Shown here piece by piece: positions 14,871 through 22,389 of a DNA stretch of 26,880 nucleotides; position 1 is the first letter of the stretch; each line of letters starts with the position of its first letter. Made by a program: the position numbers and the translations under genes. Below the pieces are notes generated by a model. It did not search any database and was not told where the DNA came from. It saw only the letters and a program-made list of their open reading frames with translations. The stretch lies in assembly GCA_023390635.1 (NCBI GenBank), contig JAEWCM010000157.1, positions 1 to 26,880 on the forward strand, in the 5' to 3' direction. Source of the stretch: Bacillota bacterium. Its GTDB lineage: Bacteria > Bacillota > Desulfitobacteriia > Desulfitobacteriales > Desulfitobacteriaceae.

Positions 14871-15634
14871 GCTATCCGACCCTTCCTCGTCTCTGCTTCA
14901 TCTAAAAGATGAAGACGGCCAAATCCTCGGCAGGAAATTCGTTCTTCTGCCAGATTAACTCTATCCGGTTTAGAGACAACTCTGTCATTTATCTTCACTT
15001 TACCTTGCCTGATTAATTCTTGCGCTTGCGTTCGGGAAAGATTAAATCCGGCAGCTAGGATTCCATCAATGCGGGAAGAAGTAACGGTTATTCTTCGCCT
15101 TTCGCCCGATACTTCTTCTAATTGAAGAGGCCCGGAAACAGAGGTTACTACTGAAATAACCTCACCACCGACCTTGCTCCAGTTATGCTCAAGATAGGAC
15201 GCTATCTGTGGCAAAACAGCTACATAATATCCTGTTTTTCCCGCACAGATATCACCCACAACTTCCCTCTCTATACCCAAGCTCATCAATGAGCCCAGAA
15301 CCTGCCGATGCTCCAGCTTAGCTGAATTTCGCTGCGGCACAATATGCAATATAGAAATCCACTGCTTCTCGTCAAATACAGCCTGTTCCGGCTGACCAAA
15401 CACAAGCCGGACCCGTTCTCCCTCAGGGAATCCGCTGACAGGCAAATAATCCAAAGCTAGTTTTCGAGCAATATCTTCACTCCACTGCCTCATTATCTGT
15501 GGCAAAAAAGGAGTTGCCTGGACGATATTACTTTTATAAGCTACTTTCATAAGATCCAAAATATGAGCAGCCATCAGACGTTGGTCATGATCTGTCCAAT
15601 AAAGCAGCGCCTGTTTATCCGGAAATTGAGCCAT
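14837..15634 (-). CDS. ylmH: YlmH family S4-domain RNA-binding protein
   Basis: 265 residues: an N-terminal domain with VRLVFGQPEQAVFDEKQWISIL, a central segment RQVLGSLMSLGIEREVVGDI, and a C-terminal S4 RNA-binding domain (about 183-245) with SRTQAQELIRQGKVKINDRVV. In B. subtilis YlmH binds the 50S subunit and participates in ribosome-associated quality control. The ATG lies two bases after the ylmG stop without a clear ribosome site, suggesting translational coupling. Its end overlaps divIVA. Confidence 0.94.
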   Translation of the reverse strand: MAQFPDKQALLYWTDHDQRLMAAHILDLMKVAYKSNIVQATPFLPQIMRQWSEDIARKLALDYLPVSGFPEGERVRLVFGQPEQAVFDEKQWISILHIVPQRNSAKLEHRQVLGSLMSLGIEREVVGDICAGKTGYYVAVLPQIASYLEHNWSKVGGEVISVVTSVSGPLQLEEVSGERRRITVTSSRIDGILAAGFNLSRTQAQELIRQGKVKINDRVVSKPDRVNLAEERISCRGFGRLHLLDEAETRKGRIAWTVEIFRSQQ

Positions 15635-15636
15635 AA

Positions 15637-15903
15637 CTACAGCAAACTATGGAGAATGGTAGAAATCATTCCCAGTACAAAAATAGCCAGTAAGGGAGAG
15701 AAATCAACAGAAAAGCCCTGCCCTCCAATTTGGAAACGACGGAAAGGCTTAAGCAGAGGATCTGTTACATCATTTAAGAGCTGCACAATCTTGTTATACC
15801 TGATTTGCGGTAGAAATGACAGGAGTGCTCTTATAATTATGGCCCAAGACAGAATAGCAATTACCTTATCAGCCACTTGTACTACGAAGCTAATTTTGAC
15901 CAC
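15637..15903 (-). CDS. ylmG: YggT/YlmG family membrane protein
   Basis: 88 residues with two transmembrane helices (about 5-27 and 67-86) flanking the family loop LNDVTDPLLKPFRRF. YggT/YlmG proteins lie beside sepF in many Gram-positive bacteria and cyanobacteria and are linked to membrane or division functions of unclear mechanism. The start is taken as GTG; AAGGGG is directly next to it, so the true start could differ by a few codons. Twelve bases after the sepF stop. Confidence 0.9.
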   Translation of the reverse strand: MVKISFVVQVADKVIAILSWAIIIRALLSFLPQIRYNKIVQLLNDVTDPLLKPFRRFQIGGQGFSVDFSPLLAIFVLGMISTILHSLL

Positions 15904-15915
15904 CCCTTATTAAAA

Positions 15916-16371
15916 TTATTTAGACACAGGCCAGAACATACCTTTGCCGATTTTCACATCATCTTTCATCTCTCCGGAAATATCCACATTATTGGGAACA
16001 AATAAAAAGATTCCCATTCCAACCTTTTGCATGTTTCCATTTAAAGCGTAGGTTGTCCCACTCACAAAATCGACAATACGCTTTGCCAAGGCCTTATCAG
16101 CATTCTCCAAATTAACAATGACAGGACGCCGATTTTTCAATTGATCGGCAATGTTTTGAGCTTCTTCAAAGGAAGTAGGTTCCATGACCACTACCCGCAT
16201 GGGCTTTTGAGTATGAAGGCTTAGCACCTGGCCATTTTTACGGCTGGATGTACGAAGTTCTTCTTTTTCCTTGTTGACTGCTTCCGGCTCTTCTGTTTCT
16301 ACGAAATCTTCTTCATCCACATCTTCAGCAAACCCCATGATTCCAATCACCTTGTCCATAAATTTAGCCAT
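15916..16371 (-). CDS. sepF: Cell division protein SepF
   Basis: 151 residues. An N-terminal amphipathic segment (MAKFMDKVIGIMGFA) for membrane binding, an acidic linker, and the SepF core (about 55-145) with RVVVMEPTSFEEAQNIADQLKNR, VIVNLENADKALAKRIVDFVSG and the conserved GNMQKVGMGIFLFVPNNV. SepF polymerises into rings and anchors FtsZ to the membrane. ATG start with AGGAGG at nine bases. Length is typical for the family. Confidence 0.96.
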   Translation of the reverse strand: MAKFMDKVIGIMGFAEDVDEEDFVETEEPEAVNKEKEELRTSSRKNGQVLSLHTQKPMRVVVMEPTSFEEAQNIADQLKNRRPVIVNLENADKALAKRIVDFVSGTTYALNGNMQKVGMGIFLFVPNNVDISGEMKDDVKIGKGMFWPVSK

Positions 16372-16401
16372 AAATTTATTCCTCCTTAGTTAAAATTAGT
16401 T

Positions 16402-17085
16402 TTATCTTTCACCAAAAATTTGGCGGCCAATCCTGACTATGGTAGCTCCTTCTTCAATAGCTAAATCAAAATCATTGCTCATTCCCATTGATAGATGCTC
16501 CAACATTACACCCGGAAAATTAAGTCCCCGGTATTGATCTCTCAGTTCCCGCAATTGACGAAAATATCCCCTCGTTTCCTCTCTGTCGGCATGCAACTTT
16601 CCAATCGTCATCAGACCATTCACTCGAACGTGGGGGTGCACTCCCACTTCACCAAGAAAATCTTTCAGCTCTTCTGGTTTCAGTCCTGCCTTATTCTCAT
16701 CGTCAGCTACGTTAATCTGAATTAGAGTCGTAAAAACATGGTCAATCCTTTTTCCCTGTTCCTCCAACTTTTGCAACAGCTCATAGCGGTCTAAAGAATG
16801 GATCAGAAGAACCCTGGCATCAAGGTATTTTACCTTGTTAGTCTGCAGCCGGCCTATCAGATGCCATTTGCAATCGTCAGGCAAAAGGTCTACCTTTTCC
16901 CGCCATTCTTGAACACGGTTTTCTCCGAATGATCTTTGTCCTTTCCGATACACCTCTCGAATTATATCAGGAGAAACAGTTTTTGAAACAGCCAAAAGTT
17001 CAATATTCTTAGGATCTCTTCCAGTGCTCAATGCGGTTGATTCAATCGTTTCCCTTATTTTTACTAAGTTTCCATCAATATCCAC
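16402..17085 (-). CDS. ylmE: YggS/YlmE family PLP-binding protein
   Basis: PLP-homeostasis protein with a single TIM-barrel domain. The PLP lysine is K35 in LLAVSKTVS, and family motifs GENRVQEW, WHLIGRLQTNKVKYL, GLMTIG and LSMGMSNDFDLAIEEGATIVRIG are intact. It binds PLP without known catalysis and affects vitamin B6 and amino-acid balance. The GTG at 17083-17085 is preferred because AAGGAAG is eight bases away; the GTG three codons upstream has the ribosome site directly against it. Followed by sepF after 30 bases. An unrelated module separates it from pgeF/ylmD. Confidence 0.94.
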   Translation of the reverse strand: MDIDGNLVKIRETIESTALSTGRDPKNIELLAVSKTVSPDIIREVYRKGQRSFGENRVQEWREKVDLLPDDCKWHLIGRLQTNKVKYLDARVLLIHSLDRYELLQKLEEQGKRIDHVFTTLIQINVADDENKAGLKPEELKDFLGEVGVHPHVRVNGLMTIGKLHADREETRGYFRQLRELRDQYRGLNFPGVMLEHLSMGMSNDFDLAIEEGATIVRIGRQIFGER

Positions 17086-17160
17086 ATAAGTCACTTCCTT
17101 AGAGTTCTATTCTACGTTTCTCTTTTTTTTCCTTCTTTATCCCTTTACTAAATGTATATT

Positions 17161-18063
17161 TTATCGGGCAATCTTTCCTTCCAAATCTGCCCTGGGATTA
17201 GTAACTACGACCATTCCTGCCGAGATTCCCTCCAAACAGGCTTGGTTTTCATTTTCATCAATTACTTGTACCTTTTTAAATGTAATAATCCCATTGATAA
17301 CTGCCAGAACTCCTTTTTCTTCCCCTTTATTCCAAAGTGCGCTTTTAGATACCAAGACCCCACTTTGAGAAGGCGCAGAAAGCCACATTGCCATATCCTT
17401 TCGTTTGTTTAGAGAACTGTCAATAAAGCCCGAAAATTGCACTATAATCCCCATAGGCTGATCGATCTTGCGCAATATCTTAGCAGAATTACTTTGTCCG
17501 TTAATTTCAAATTTCAGGGTATCGCCTACATTGATTCCCTTCAAAGAGGGAAACTCGATAAAAGCAGCTGTTTGCACTAAGTTATTGACTATTTTACCAA
17601 TGGCTTCTCCATATTGTACTTCTTCTCCCGGTTTATGAATTGTATCCGGATTGTTAAATACCTGGGTTAAATTCATTTCCAGCAAATTTTTTACAGTATA
17701 GATGTTTTCCAATCCATCAGTTTGAGAGACATAAAGTCCTCCGGCCGGAGCAGTAATTTGGACACCTGCTCCGCCGGTCACCTCCCCGACCGTCCCTACA
17801 CTGTCTCCCCGCCGTACCCTTTGACTCTCTTTAACCGCTAAATTTAATTTTCCGCTTTTAGGAGCCTGAAGTACAGTCTCCTCATTGATGAAAGTTACCT
17901 CTACTTGACTTTGATGTTTTAATATTCCCGACTGGATTGTTTCATACTGAGGATGAGCAGCTCTGGCTTGCTCCCAATAATGAAAGACAAGATAACCCAC
18001 CACACCGATCAGCAAAAGCCCCATTGTCCAGAGTATCCTTTTTCCTAATCGCCCCTTGTTCAT
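17161..18063 (-). CDS. HlyD-like membrane-anchored adaptor protein
   Basis: 300 residues. An N-terminal basic patch and one transmembrane helix (about 10-27), then an extracytoplasmic part with barrel-sandwich segments: ETVLQAPKSGKLNLAV followed by VRRGDSVGTVGEV, and GVQITAPAGGLYV. A C-terminal segment GISAGMVVVTNPRADLEGKIAR closes the protein. This is the layout of periplasmic adaptor (membrane fusion) proteins of the HlyD family, but without the long coiled-coil hairpin and with no transporter gene nearby. Similar proteins occur beside sepF clusters in Clostridia. ATG with GAGGGAT upstream, 16 bases after the kinase stop, so in the same operon. What it works with is unknown. Confidence 0.75.
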   Translation of the reverse strand: MNKGRLGKRILWTMGLLLIGVVGYLVFHYWEQARAAHPQYETIQSGILKHQSQVEVTFINEETVLQAPKSGKLNLAVKESQRVRRGDSVGTVGEVTGGAGVQITAPAGGLYVSQTDGLENIYTVKNLLEMNLTQVFNNPDTIHKPGEEVQYGEAIGKIVNNLVQTAAFIEFPSLKGINVGDTLKFEINGQSNSAKILRKIDQPMGIIVQFSGFIDSSLNKRKDMAMWLSAPSQSGVLVSKSALWNKGEEKGVLAVINGIITFKKVQVIDENENQACLEGISAGMVVVTNPRADLEGKIAR

Positions 18064-18079
18064 TTTTATCCCTCAACCC

Positions 18080-19459
18080 TTATTTACTTTTGATCGGAAT
18101 AAGACAGGTAAAGACGCTTCCTTCGCCCATCACCGAGGCTACGGAAATTTTGCCTCCTGCCCCTTCCAGAATATGTTTGACAATACTCAGCCCCAGTCCT
18201 GTTCCTCCCTGTTCCCTGGAACGGGCCTTATCCACTCTGTAAAACCTTTCAAAAATCCGGTTAAGCGAATCTTGAGGGATGCCACTGCCTGTGTCCCCAA
18301 TCTCAATTCTGATATTGCCGTTTTCACGCAGGGCCTGGAGCCAAATCTGACCTTCTATCGTATATTTGATCGCATTCTCAATTAAGTTCAAAAATACTTG
18401 GCTGAGCAAATCCTCTCCCAGCACTACTTCCGGTAGGTTTTCCGGTAAGTCAATATCCAGCTGTAAACCCTTGCCTGCTGCATAAGGTTCAACTAAAGGA
18501 CGGATTTTTTCATAAGCCTCCCGGACCTTTGCCCCCATTCCATTCTCCTGACCATTTTCCGATTTGCGATGTTCCAGCCGGGTTAGGGTCAGAAGATCTT
18601 CAACTAAGCGCTGCATGCGTAAAGTCTCACTGTCTATGATCTTTAAAAATCTTTCCCGCAATTCGGGAGATTCGGCCGCTCCATCCAACAGCGTTTCTAC
18701 AAACCCCCGAATTGAAGTTAGAGGTGTTCTTAATTCGTGAGAGACATTGGCAACGAAATCTGTTCTTACCTGCTCCAAATGTCGAAGCTCGGTAACATCA
18801 CGGCTTACAATCACAGCTCCCTTGACCTGTCCTTCTTCATCAAGAATAGGATTGACCTGTATCATTAAAGAACGCAACCCTAAGTTCAATTCCGTTTCTT
18901 CTGCCATTTTTCCCTGCAATACCTTATCGCTTAGCTCTTTAAGCTGAGCGATATCAATCAGATCTTCCAGATATACCTCATTGATCCGCTCTTTTTGGCA
19001 ATGAAACATACTTAATGCCGCACTGTTAATTCTAATGACACGACCTAAGTGATCAAGGGCAATGATTCCCTCCTGCATCCCTTTCAGAACAGCATCCAGT
19101 TTATGGTTTTCTTGAATGGCTTGTTGGGTAATTCCGTCCATCTGTCTCGATAATTGATTGAGATTCTCCGTTAATTCTGTAATTTCATCAGCTGTCGAGG
19201 TCATTGCAGCCGTACCAAACTCTCCTTGAACGGCTTTGGCTGTGAAAGTACACAAATTCCTAAGTCGCCGGGAAATACTATGAGCATAAAAAGCGATAAC
19301 AGCTGTAGGAAGAATCAAACTTAGGAAAATAACTCCCCAATCAGGATTAATTCCTTCCAAACCGATTTGAACGCTGTGTCCCACCCAGAAAAAGAGTAAA
19401 GAAAGCGCCCCCATGGCCAAAAATGTTAAAGTTAAACGCCAGCTAATTTTCATCATCAT
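18080..19459 (-). CDS. Membrane sensor histidine kinase (PhoR/WalK/ResE type)
   Basis: 459 residues: two transmembrane helices (about 8-30 and 40-58) with only about ten residues outside, a HAMP-like region, a PAS domain (about 118-225), HisKA with phosphorylated H241 in NVSHELRTPLTS, and HATPase (N box NLIENAIKYT, G1 GDTGSGIP, G2 GGTGLGLS). The missing extracellular domain argues for sensing in the membrane or cytosol. It partners the response regulator just upstream. The start has three consecutive ATG codons behind GCAGGTAG, so the exact first codon is uncertain. The target pathway, such as phosphate or cell wall, cannot be decided from sequence. Confidence 0.93.
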   Translation of the reverse strand: MMMKISWRLTLTFLAMGALSLLFFWVGHSVQIGLEGINPDWGVIFLSLILPTAVIAFYAHSISRRLRNLCTFTAKAVQGEFGTAAMTSTADEITELTENLNQLSRQMDGITQQAIQENHKLDAVLKGMQEGIIALDHLGRVIRINSAALSMFHCQKERINEVYLEDLIDIAQLKELSDKVLQGKMAEETELNLGLRSLMIQVNPILDEEGQVKGAVIVSRDVTELRHLEQVRTDFVANVSHELRTPLTSIRGFVETLLDGAAESPELRERFLKIIDSETLRMQRLVEDLLTLTRLEHRKSENGQENGMGAKVREAYEKIRPLVEPYAAGKGLQLDIDLPENLPEVVLGEDLLSQVFLNLIENAIKYTIEGQIWLQALRENGNIRIEIGDTGSGIPQDSLNRIFERFYRVDKARSREQGGTGLGLSIVKHILEGAGGKISVASVMGEGSVFTCLIPIKSK

Positions 19460-19493
19460 CTACCTGCCGGGATGCTGCCATCCTGCTGCCCTT

Positions 19494-20183
19494 TTAGTTT
19501 TTATAACGATATCCGATTCCGCGCAATGTCTCAATATGTTCAGGATTGGATGGATCATTTTCTATTTTTTGCCGCAAATGACGAATGTGCACATCTACGG
19601 TACGGGTATCCCCCAAATATTCGTAGCCCCAAATTTTAGTCAGCAAATCTTCACGGGAAAATACCCTTCCCGGATGAGCTGCCAAAAGTTTCAGCAATTC
19701 AAATTCCTTCGGGGTACATTCTACTTCCCGGCCATCCACCACAACTTTAAATCTCTGCAGATCAATGCGCAAATTTCCTGATATCAGTTTTTCCGCTTCA
19801 TCATGCTCATGATTCTTCACTCTTCTTAGGCGGGCTTTAATTCTGGCAATCAGTTCCCTAGGACTGAAAGGTTTAGTCATATAGTCGTCAGCACCTAATT
19901 CCAGACCCACGATTTTATCAATTTCTTCACCCTTAGCAGTTAACATAATCACAGGAATATCACTAAACTTTGCATATTGACGCATCTGCCGGCAAACCTC
20001 CAGACCATCCATTCCCGGCAGCATCACATCTAAAACGACAAGATCAGGGATCTCTTTCTGCAGGCTGGCCAAAGCTTCAGCTCCATTTTTAGCGCTGCTA
20101 ACTTTATAACCTTCCTTTTCCAGATTAAATTTGAGCAACTCCAAGATAGGTTCTTCATCATCCACTACCAGGACATTAGCCAT
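19494..20183 (-). CDS. OmpR/PhoB family response regulator
   Basis: 229 residues. The receiver domain (about 1-120) has the acidic pair D8/D9, phospho-acceptor D52 in LVVLDVMLPGMDG and the MTKPFSPRE lysine; the winged-helix domain (about 130-228) has the ECTPKEFELLKLLAAHPGRVFSR and RTVDVHIRHLRQKIE signatures. Similar to PhoP/WalR/ResD. The start is ATG at 20181-20183, with AGGAGG six bases upstream; a longer frame reaching back into pgeF has no support. It overlaps the pgeF end by eight bases, so pgeF, regulator, kinase and HlyD-like gene are probably one operon. Confidence 0.95.
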   Translation of the reverse strand: MANVLVVDDEEPILELLKFNLEKEGYKVSSAKNGAEALASLQKEIPDLVVLDVMLPGMDGLEVCRQMRQYAKFSDIPVIMLTAKGEEIDKIVGLELGADDYMTKPFSPRELIARIKARLRRVKNHEHDEAEKLISGNLRIDLQRFKVVVDGREVECTPKEFELLKLLAAHPGRVFSREDLLTKIWGYEYLGDTRTVDVHIRHLRQKIENDPSNPEHIETLRGIGYRYKN

Positions 20184-21006
20184 CTTTGACCTCCTTGTCT
20201 TTAATACGTATCCATCCTGCCATCCGCCCGCTGGCTTGACCATCTCTGCGATAAGAGAAAAACCGCTGGGGATGGCAGGCGGTGCAAAGATGAGCAGGCC
20301 AAATATTTTCTGCTTTTACACCTGCCTGAAGTAAAATCTGCTGATTTGCCTGTGCTAAATCCAATCGGAAGTGATCCGGGACATCCTGATCAATCCTCAA
20401 CCAGGGGCCCTTCCCTAAAGAATGGATAACCTGATCTGCCACATGCCGGTCAACCTGATAGCAGCAACTCCCAATCGCCGGACCGATTCCGGCCAAGAGA
20501 TCTTCCGCTTTTCCTCCGGCAGCGTTTATCTGTTCAACAACATTTGCTCCGATTTTTCCAACCGTTCCCCTCCAACCAGCATGAGCAAGGCCCACCACTT
20601 TGAGATCAGGATGATAAAAGAAGAGAGGGACACAATCGGCAAAAAAGGCCATTAAAGCTACAGGGTCACCCGTAATCAAACCATCGACCCCAGGAACTGC
20701 AGTTCCCAGTTCCTGACTTCCTCTGCCTCCGGAATTGCTGTCAATCCACTCGACCCGGTTGCCGTGAACCTGTTCGCCAATGACTGCATCATCCCAGCCG
20801 GCATCCCATTCTTCCAGCCATAGCGAGCGATTGGCCCGAACCGTTTTCGAATCATCACCTACATGCAATCCCAAATTAAGAGAATCAAAGGGGGGCTTTC
20901 CTTTGCCGTTTCCCCGAGTGGAAAAGCCCACTTCTACTCCTGATTTTGTCCATTCCGGAATTACAAAATAACTTAACCTTTTACCGATTTGTTCCGTCCA
21001 GCCCAT
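20176..21006 (-). CDS. pgeF: PgeF/YfiH/YlmD family protein (laccase-domain, purine nucleoside active)
   Basis: 276 residues from the chosen start. Zinc/active-site elements H81 (EQVHGNR), C125 (ADCVPLFF) and H142 (AHAGWRGT) are present, as is the C-terminal CTACHPQRFFSYRRDG...GRMA motif. The family was first called polyphenol oxidase; members act as purine nucleoside phosphorylase/deaminase and, in E. coli, prevent misincorporation of amino acids into peptidoglycan precursors. An upstream in-frame ATG (21034-21036) lacks a ribosome site and is close to the predicted transcription start, whereas the ATG at 21004-21006 has AAAGGT at seven bases. Equivalent to B. subtilis ylmD by position. Confidence 0.93.
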   Translation of the reverse strand: MGWTEQIGKRLSYFVIPEWTKSGVEVGFSTRGNGKGKPPFDSLNLGLHVGDDSKTVRANRSLWLEEWDAGWDDAVIGEQVHGNRVEWIDSNSGGRGSQELGTAVPGVDGLITGDPVALMAFFADCVPLFFYHPDLKVVGLAHAGWRGTVGKIGANVVEQINAAGGKAEDLLAGIGPAIGSCCYQVDRHVADQVIHSLGKGPWLRIDQDVPDHFRLDLAQANQQILLQAGVKAENIWPAHLCTACHPQRFFSYRRDGQASGRMAGWIRIKDKEVKDG

Positions 21007-21045
21007 ACTACCAACCTTTACTATGTATTTCCTCATATATTAAAT

Positions 21046-21054
21046 AATATAGCA
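21046..21054 (-). promoter_or_regulatory. Extended -10 promoter for pgeF operon
   Basis: On the minus strand TGC-TATATT (21046-21054) is an extended -10 element; no convincing -35 is present. Transcription would start near 21040, giving a 34-base leader with the AAAGGT ribosome site. Together with the terminator at 21109-21132 it separates this operon from sigG-ylmC. Confidence 0.4.
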
Positions 21055-21108
21055 CAATTGCCCGGGAAGGAAAAATGTCCTAAGGTCCTATTTTTGCGAA
21101 AACTTAAA

Positions 21109-21132
21109 AGAGGCCGTCTCAAGACGACCTCT
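21109..21132 (-). terminator. Terminator of sigG-ylmC
   Basis: Nine-base arms AGAGGCCGT and ACGACCTCT with a six-base loop, paired by one G-U when read on the minus strand (a C-A mismatch on the plus strand), followed on the minus strand by TTTTAAGTTTT. It lies 22 bases after the ylmC stop. Confidence 0.7.
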
Positions 21133-21154
21133 CTACTGTGTACAACTCTTTTAG

Positions 21155-21439
21155 CTACCGGTAATCCTCTTGTCCCAGAGAGAATTCAGGCAAATCCTGA
21201 ACATCCACCAGGATCACATCAATCCCGATCTTCTTTACCCTTTCCCATGAGACGAAGATATCTTCCGTATGTGTAGTACTTCCAAAAAAACTCCATCCGC
21301 CACTCCTTGCAGGTCCGGGCACAATAATTCCCTTTACCGTTCCCCGCTCCAAATCCAGGTCCAGGTCACGGATAGGTCCCAAGCGACGGCCGTCCTTCAC
21401 ATTGACAATATCCAGCATACGCAATTCGGAGATACGCAT
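21155..21439 (-). CDS. ylmC: YlmC/YmxH family PRC-barrel sporulation protein
   Basis: 94 residues, one PRC-barrel domain: MRISELRMLDIVNVKDGRRLGPIRDLDLDLERG followed by a loop and EDIFVSWERVKKIGIDVILV. YlmC/YmxH proteins are conserved in spore-formers and usually follow sigG; their biochemical role is not known. A longer in-frame start nine codons upstream exists, but the AGGGAGGGG ribosome site lies inside that extension, six bases before the chosen ATG. Separated from sigG by 69 bases. Confidence 0.9.
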   Translation of the reverse strand: MRISELRMLDIVNVKDGRRLGPIRDLDLDLERGTVKGIIVPGPARSGGWSFFGSTTHTEDIFVSWERVKKIGIDVILVDVQDLPEFSLGQEDYR

Positions 21440-21508
21440 CTCTATCCCCTCCCTGATGGCTTCCATAACAATAATAGTTATGAGCCAGGAAAAAGTTTTA
21501 TACCTAAC

Positions 21509-22282
21509 CTATACATATTTACGCATATGATTCAAGGCAGCTTTTTCCAGACGGGAAACCTGGGCCTGGGAGATACCGATTTCATCCGCTACCTCCATTT
21601 GGGTTTTTCCTTGAAAAAAACGCAAAGAAAGAATATGTTTTTCCCGTTCATTTAAGCGCTTTAATGCTTCCCTTACCGCCAGATTTTCCAGCCAACCATT
21701 GTCTGAATGCTTCTCATCCCCAATCTGATCCATAACAAATATGGGATCCCCTCCATCATGGTAGATCGGTTCAAAAAGGGAAATCGGCTCTTGAATGGCA
21801 TCCAGAGCAAACGTAACTTCTTCTCTGGGCAAGGAGAGCTTTTCAGCAATCTCAGCTACTGTTGGTTCCCTGGAAATATTACTTACCAACTGATCTCTTA
21901 CCTGTAAAGCTTTATACGCAATGTCCCGTAAAGACCGACTGACTCGAATCGGATTATTATCCCGCAAATAACGTCTGATTTCCCCAATGATCATCGGTAC
22001 GGCATAGGTAGAAAACTTAACATTTTGGCTCAGATCAAAATTATCGATCGCTTTCATCAATCCTATACATCCAACCTGAAATAGATCGTCAACATATTCC
22101 CCCCGGTTGGTAAAGCGTTGGATAACACTTAATACTAAACGCAGATTTCCGTGGATAAGCTTCTCTCTGGCGCTTTCATCCCCTCCTTGATAAATCACGA
22201 ATAGTTCCTTCATTTTGGCACTTGACAAGACAGGTAGCTTTGATGTATTTACTCCGCAGATTTCCACCTTGTTTAACGCCAC
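21509..22282 (-). CDS. sigG: RNA polymerase sporulation sigma factor SigG
   Basis: 257 residues, full length. The N-terminal signature NKVEICGVNTSKLPVL is specific for SigG, the late forespore sigma factor. Regions 2 (LFQVGCIGLMKAIDNFDLSQNVKFSTYAVPMI), 3 and 4 (TQMEVADEIGISQAQVSRLEK) are intact. The start is GTG with GGGAGGG six bases away. A 13-base palindrome lies directly upstream of the ribosome site. In B. subtilis it follows sigE; here the gene upstream is a PAS histidine kinase. Confidence 0.97.
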   Translation of the reverse strand: MALNKVEICGVNTSKLPVLSSAKMKELFVIYQGGDESAREKLIHGNLRLVLSVIQRFTNRGEYVDDLFQVGCIGLMKAIDNFDLSQNVKFSTYAVPMIIGEIRRYLRDNNPIRVSRSLRDIAYKALQVRDQLVSNISREPTVAEIAEKLSLPREEVTFALDAIQEPISLFEPIYHDGGDPIFVMDQIGDEKHSDNGWLENLAVREALKRLNEREKHILSLRFFQGKTQMEVADEIGISQAQVSRLEKAALNHMRKYV

Positions 22283-22294
22283 TTCAAGCCCTCC

Positions 22295-22307
22295 CAGTAA
22301 TTTACTG
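22295..22307. promoter_or_regulatory. Palindrome CAGTAATTTACTG next to the sigG ribosome site
   Basis: A perfect dyad of six-base arms around one base, located immediately upstream of the GGGAGGG ribosome site of sigG. It could be an operator or a small translation-affecting fold. No clear SigF-type promoter was found upstream. Confidence 0.25.
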
Positions 22308-22350
22308 TTGGGAAGTATGCCCGAAGCGGGAAATCCTTATTCCTATCTAT

Positions 22351-22375
22351 AGCACTTATTTAAAAAATAAGTGCT
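22351..22375. terminator. Hairpin downstream of the PAS histidine kinase
   Basis: Ten-base arms AGCACTTATT and AATAAGTGCT with loop TAAAA, 15 bases after the kinase stop and upstream of sigG. The minus-strand side continues ATAGATAGG, not a T tract, so termination may be partial and read-through into sigG is possible. Confidence 0.45.
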
Positions 22376-22389
22376 TTTATGTCGATTAT

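Noticed and set aside
20184..20243. N-terminal extension of the response regulator into pgeF
   Set aside because: The receiver domain begins at the downstream ATG, which has an AGGAGG ribosome site; the extra residues are only the overlapping pgeF end read in another frame.
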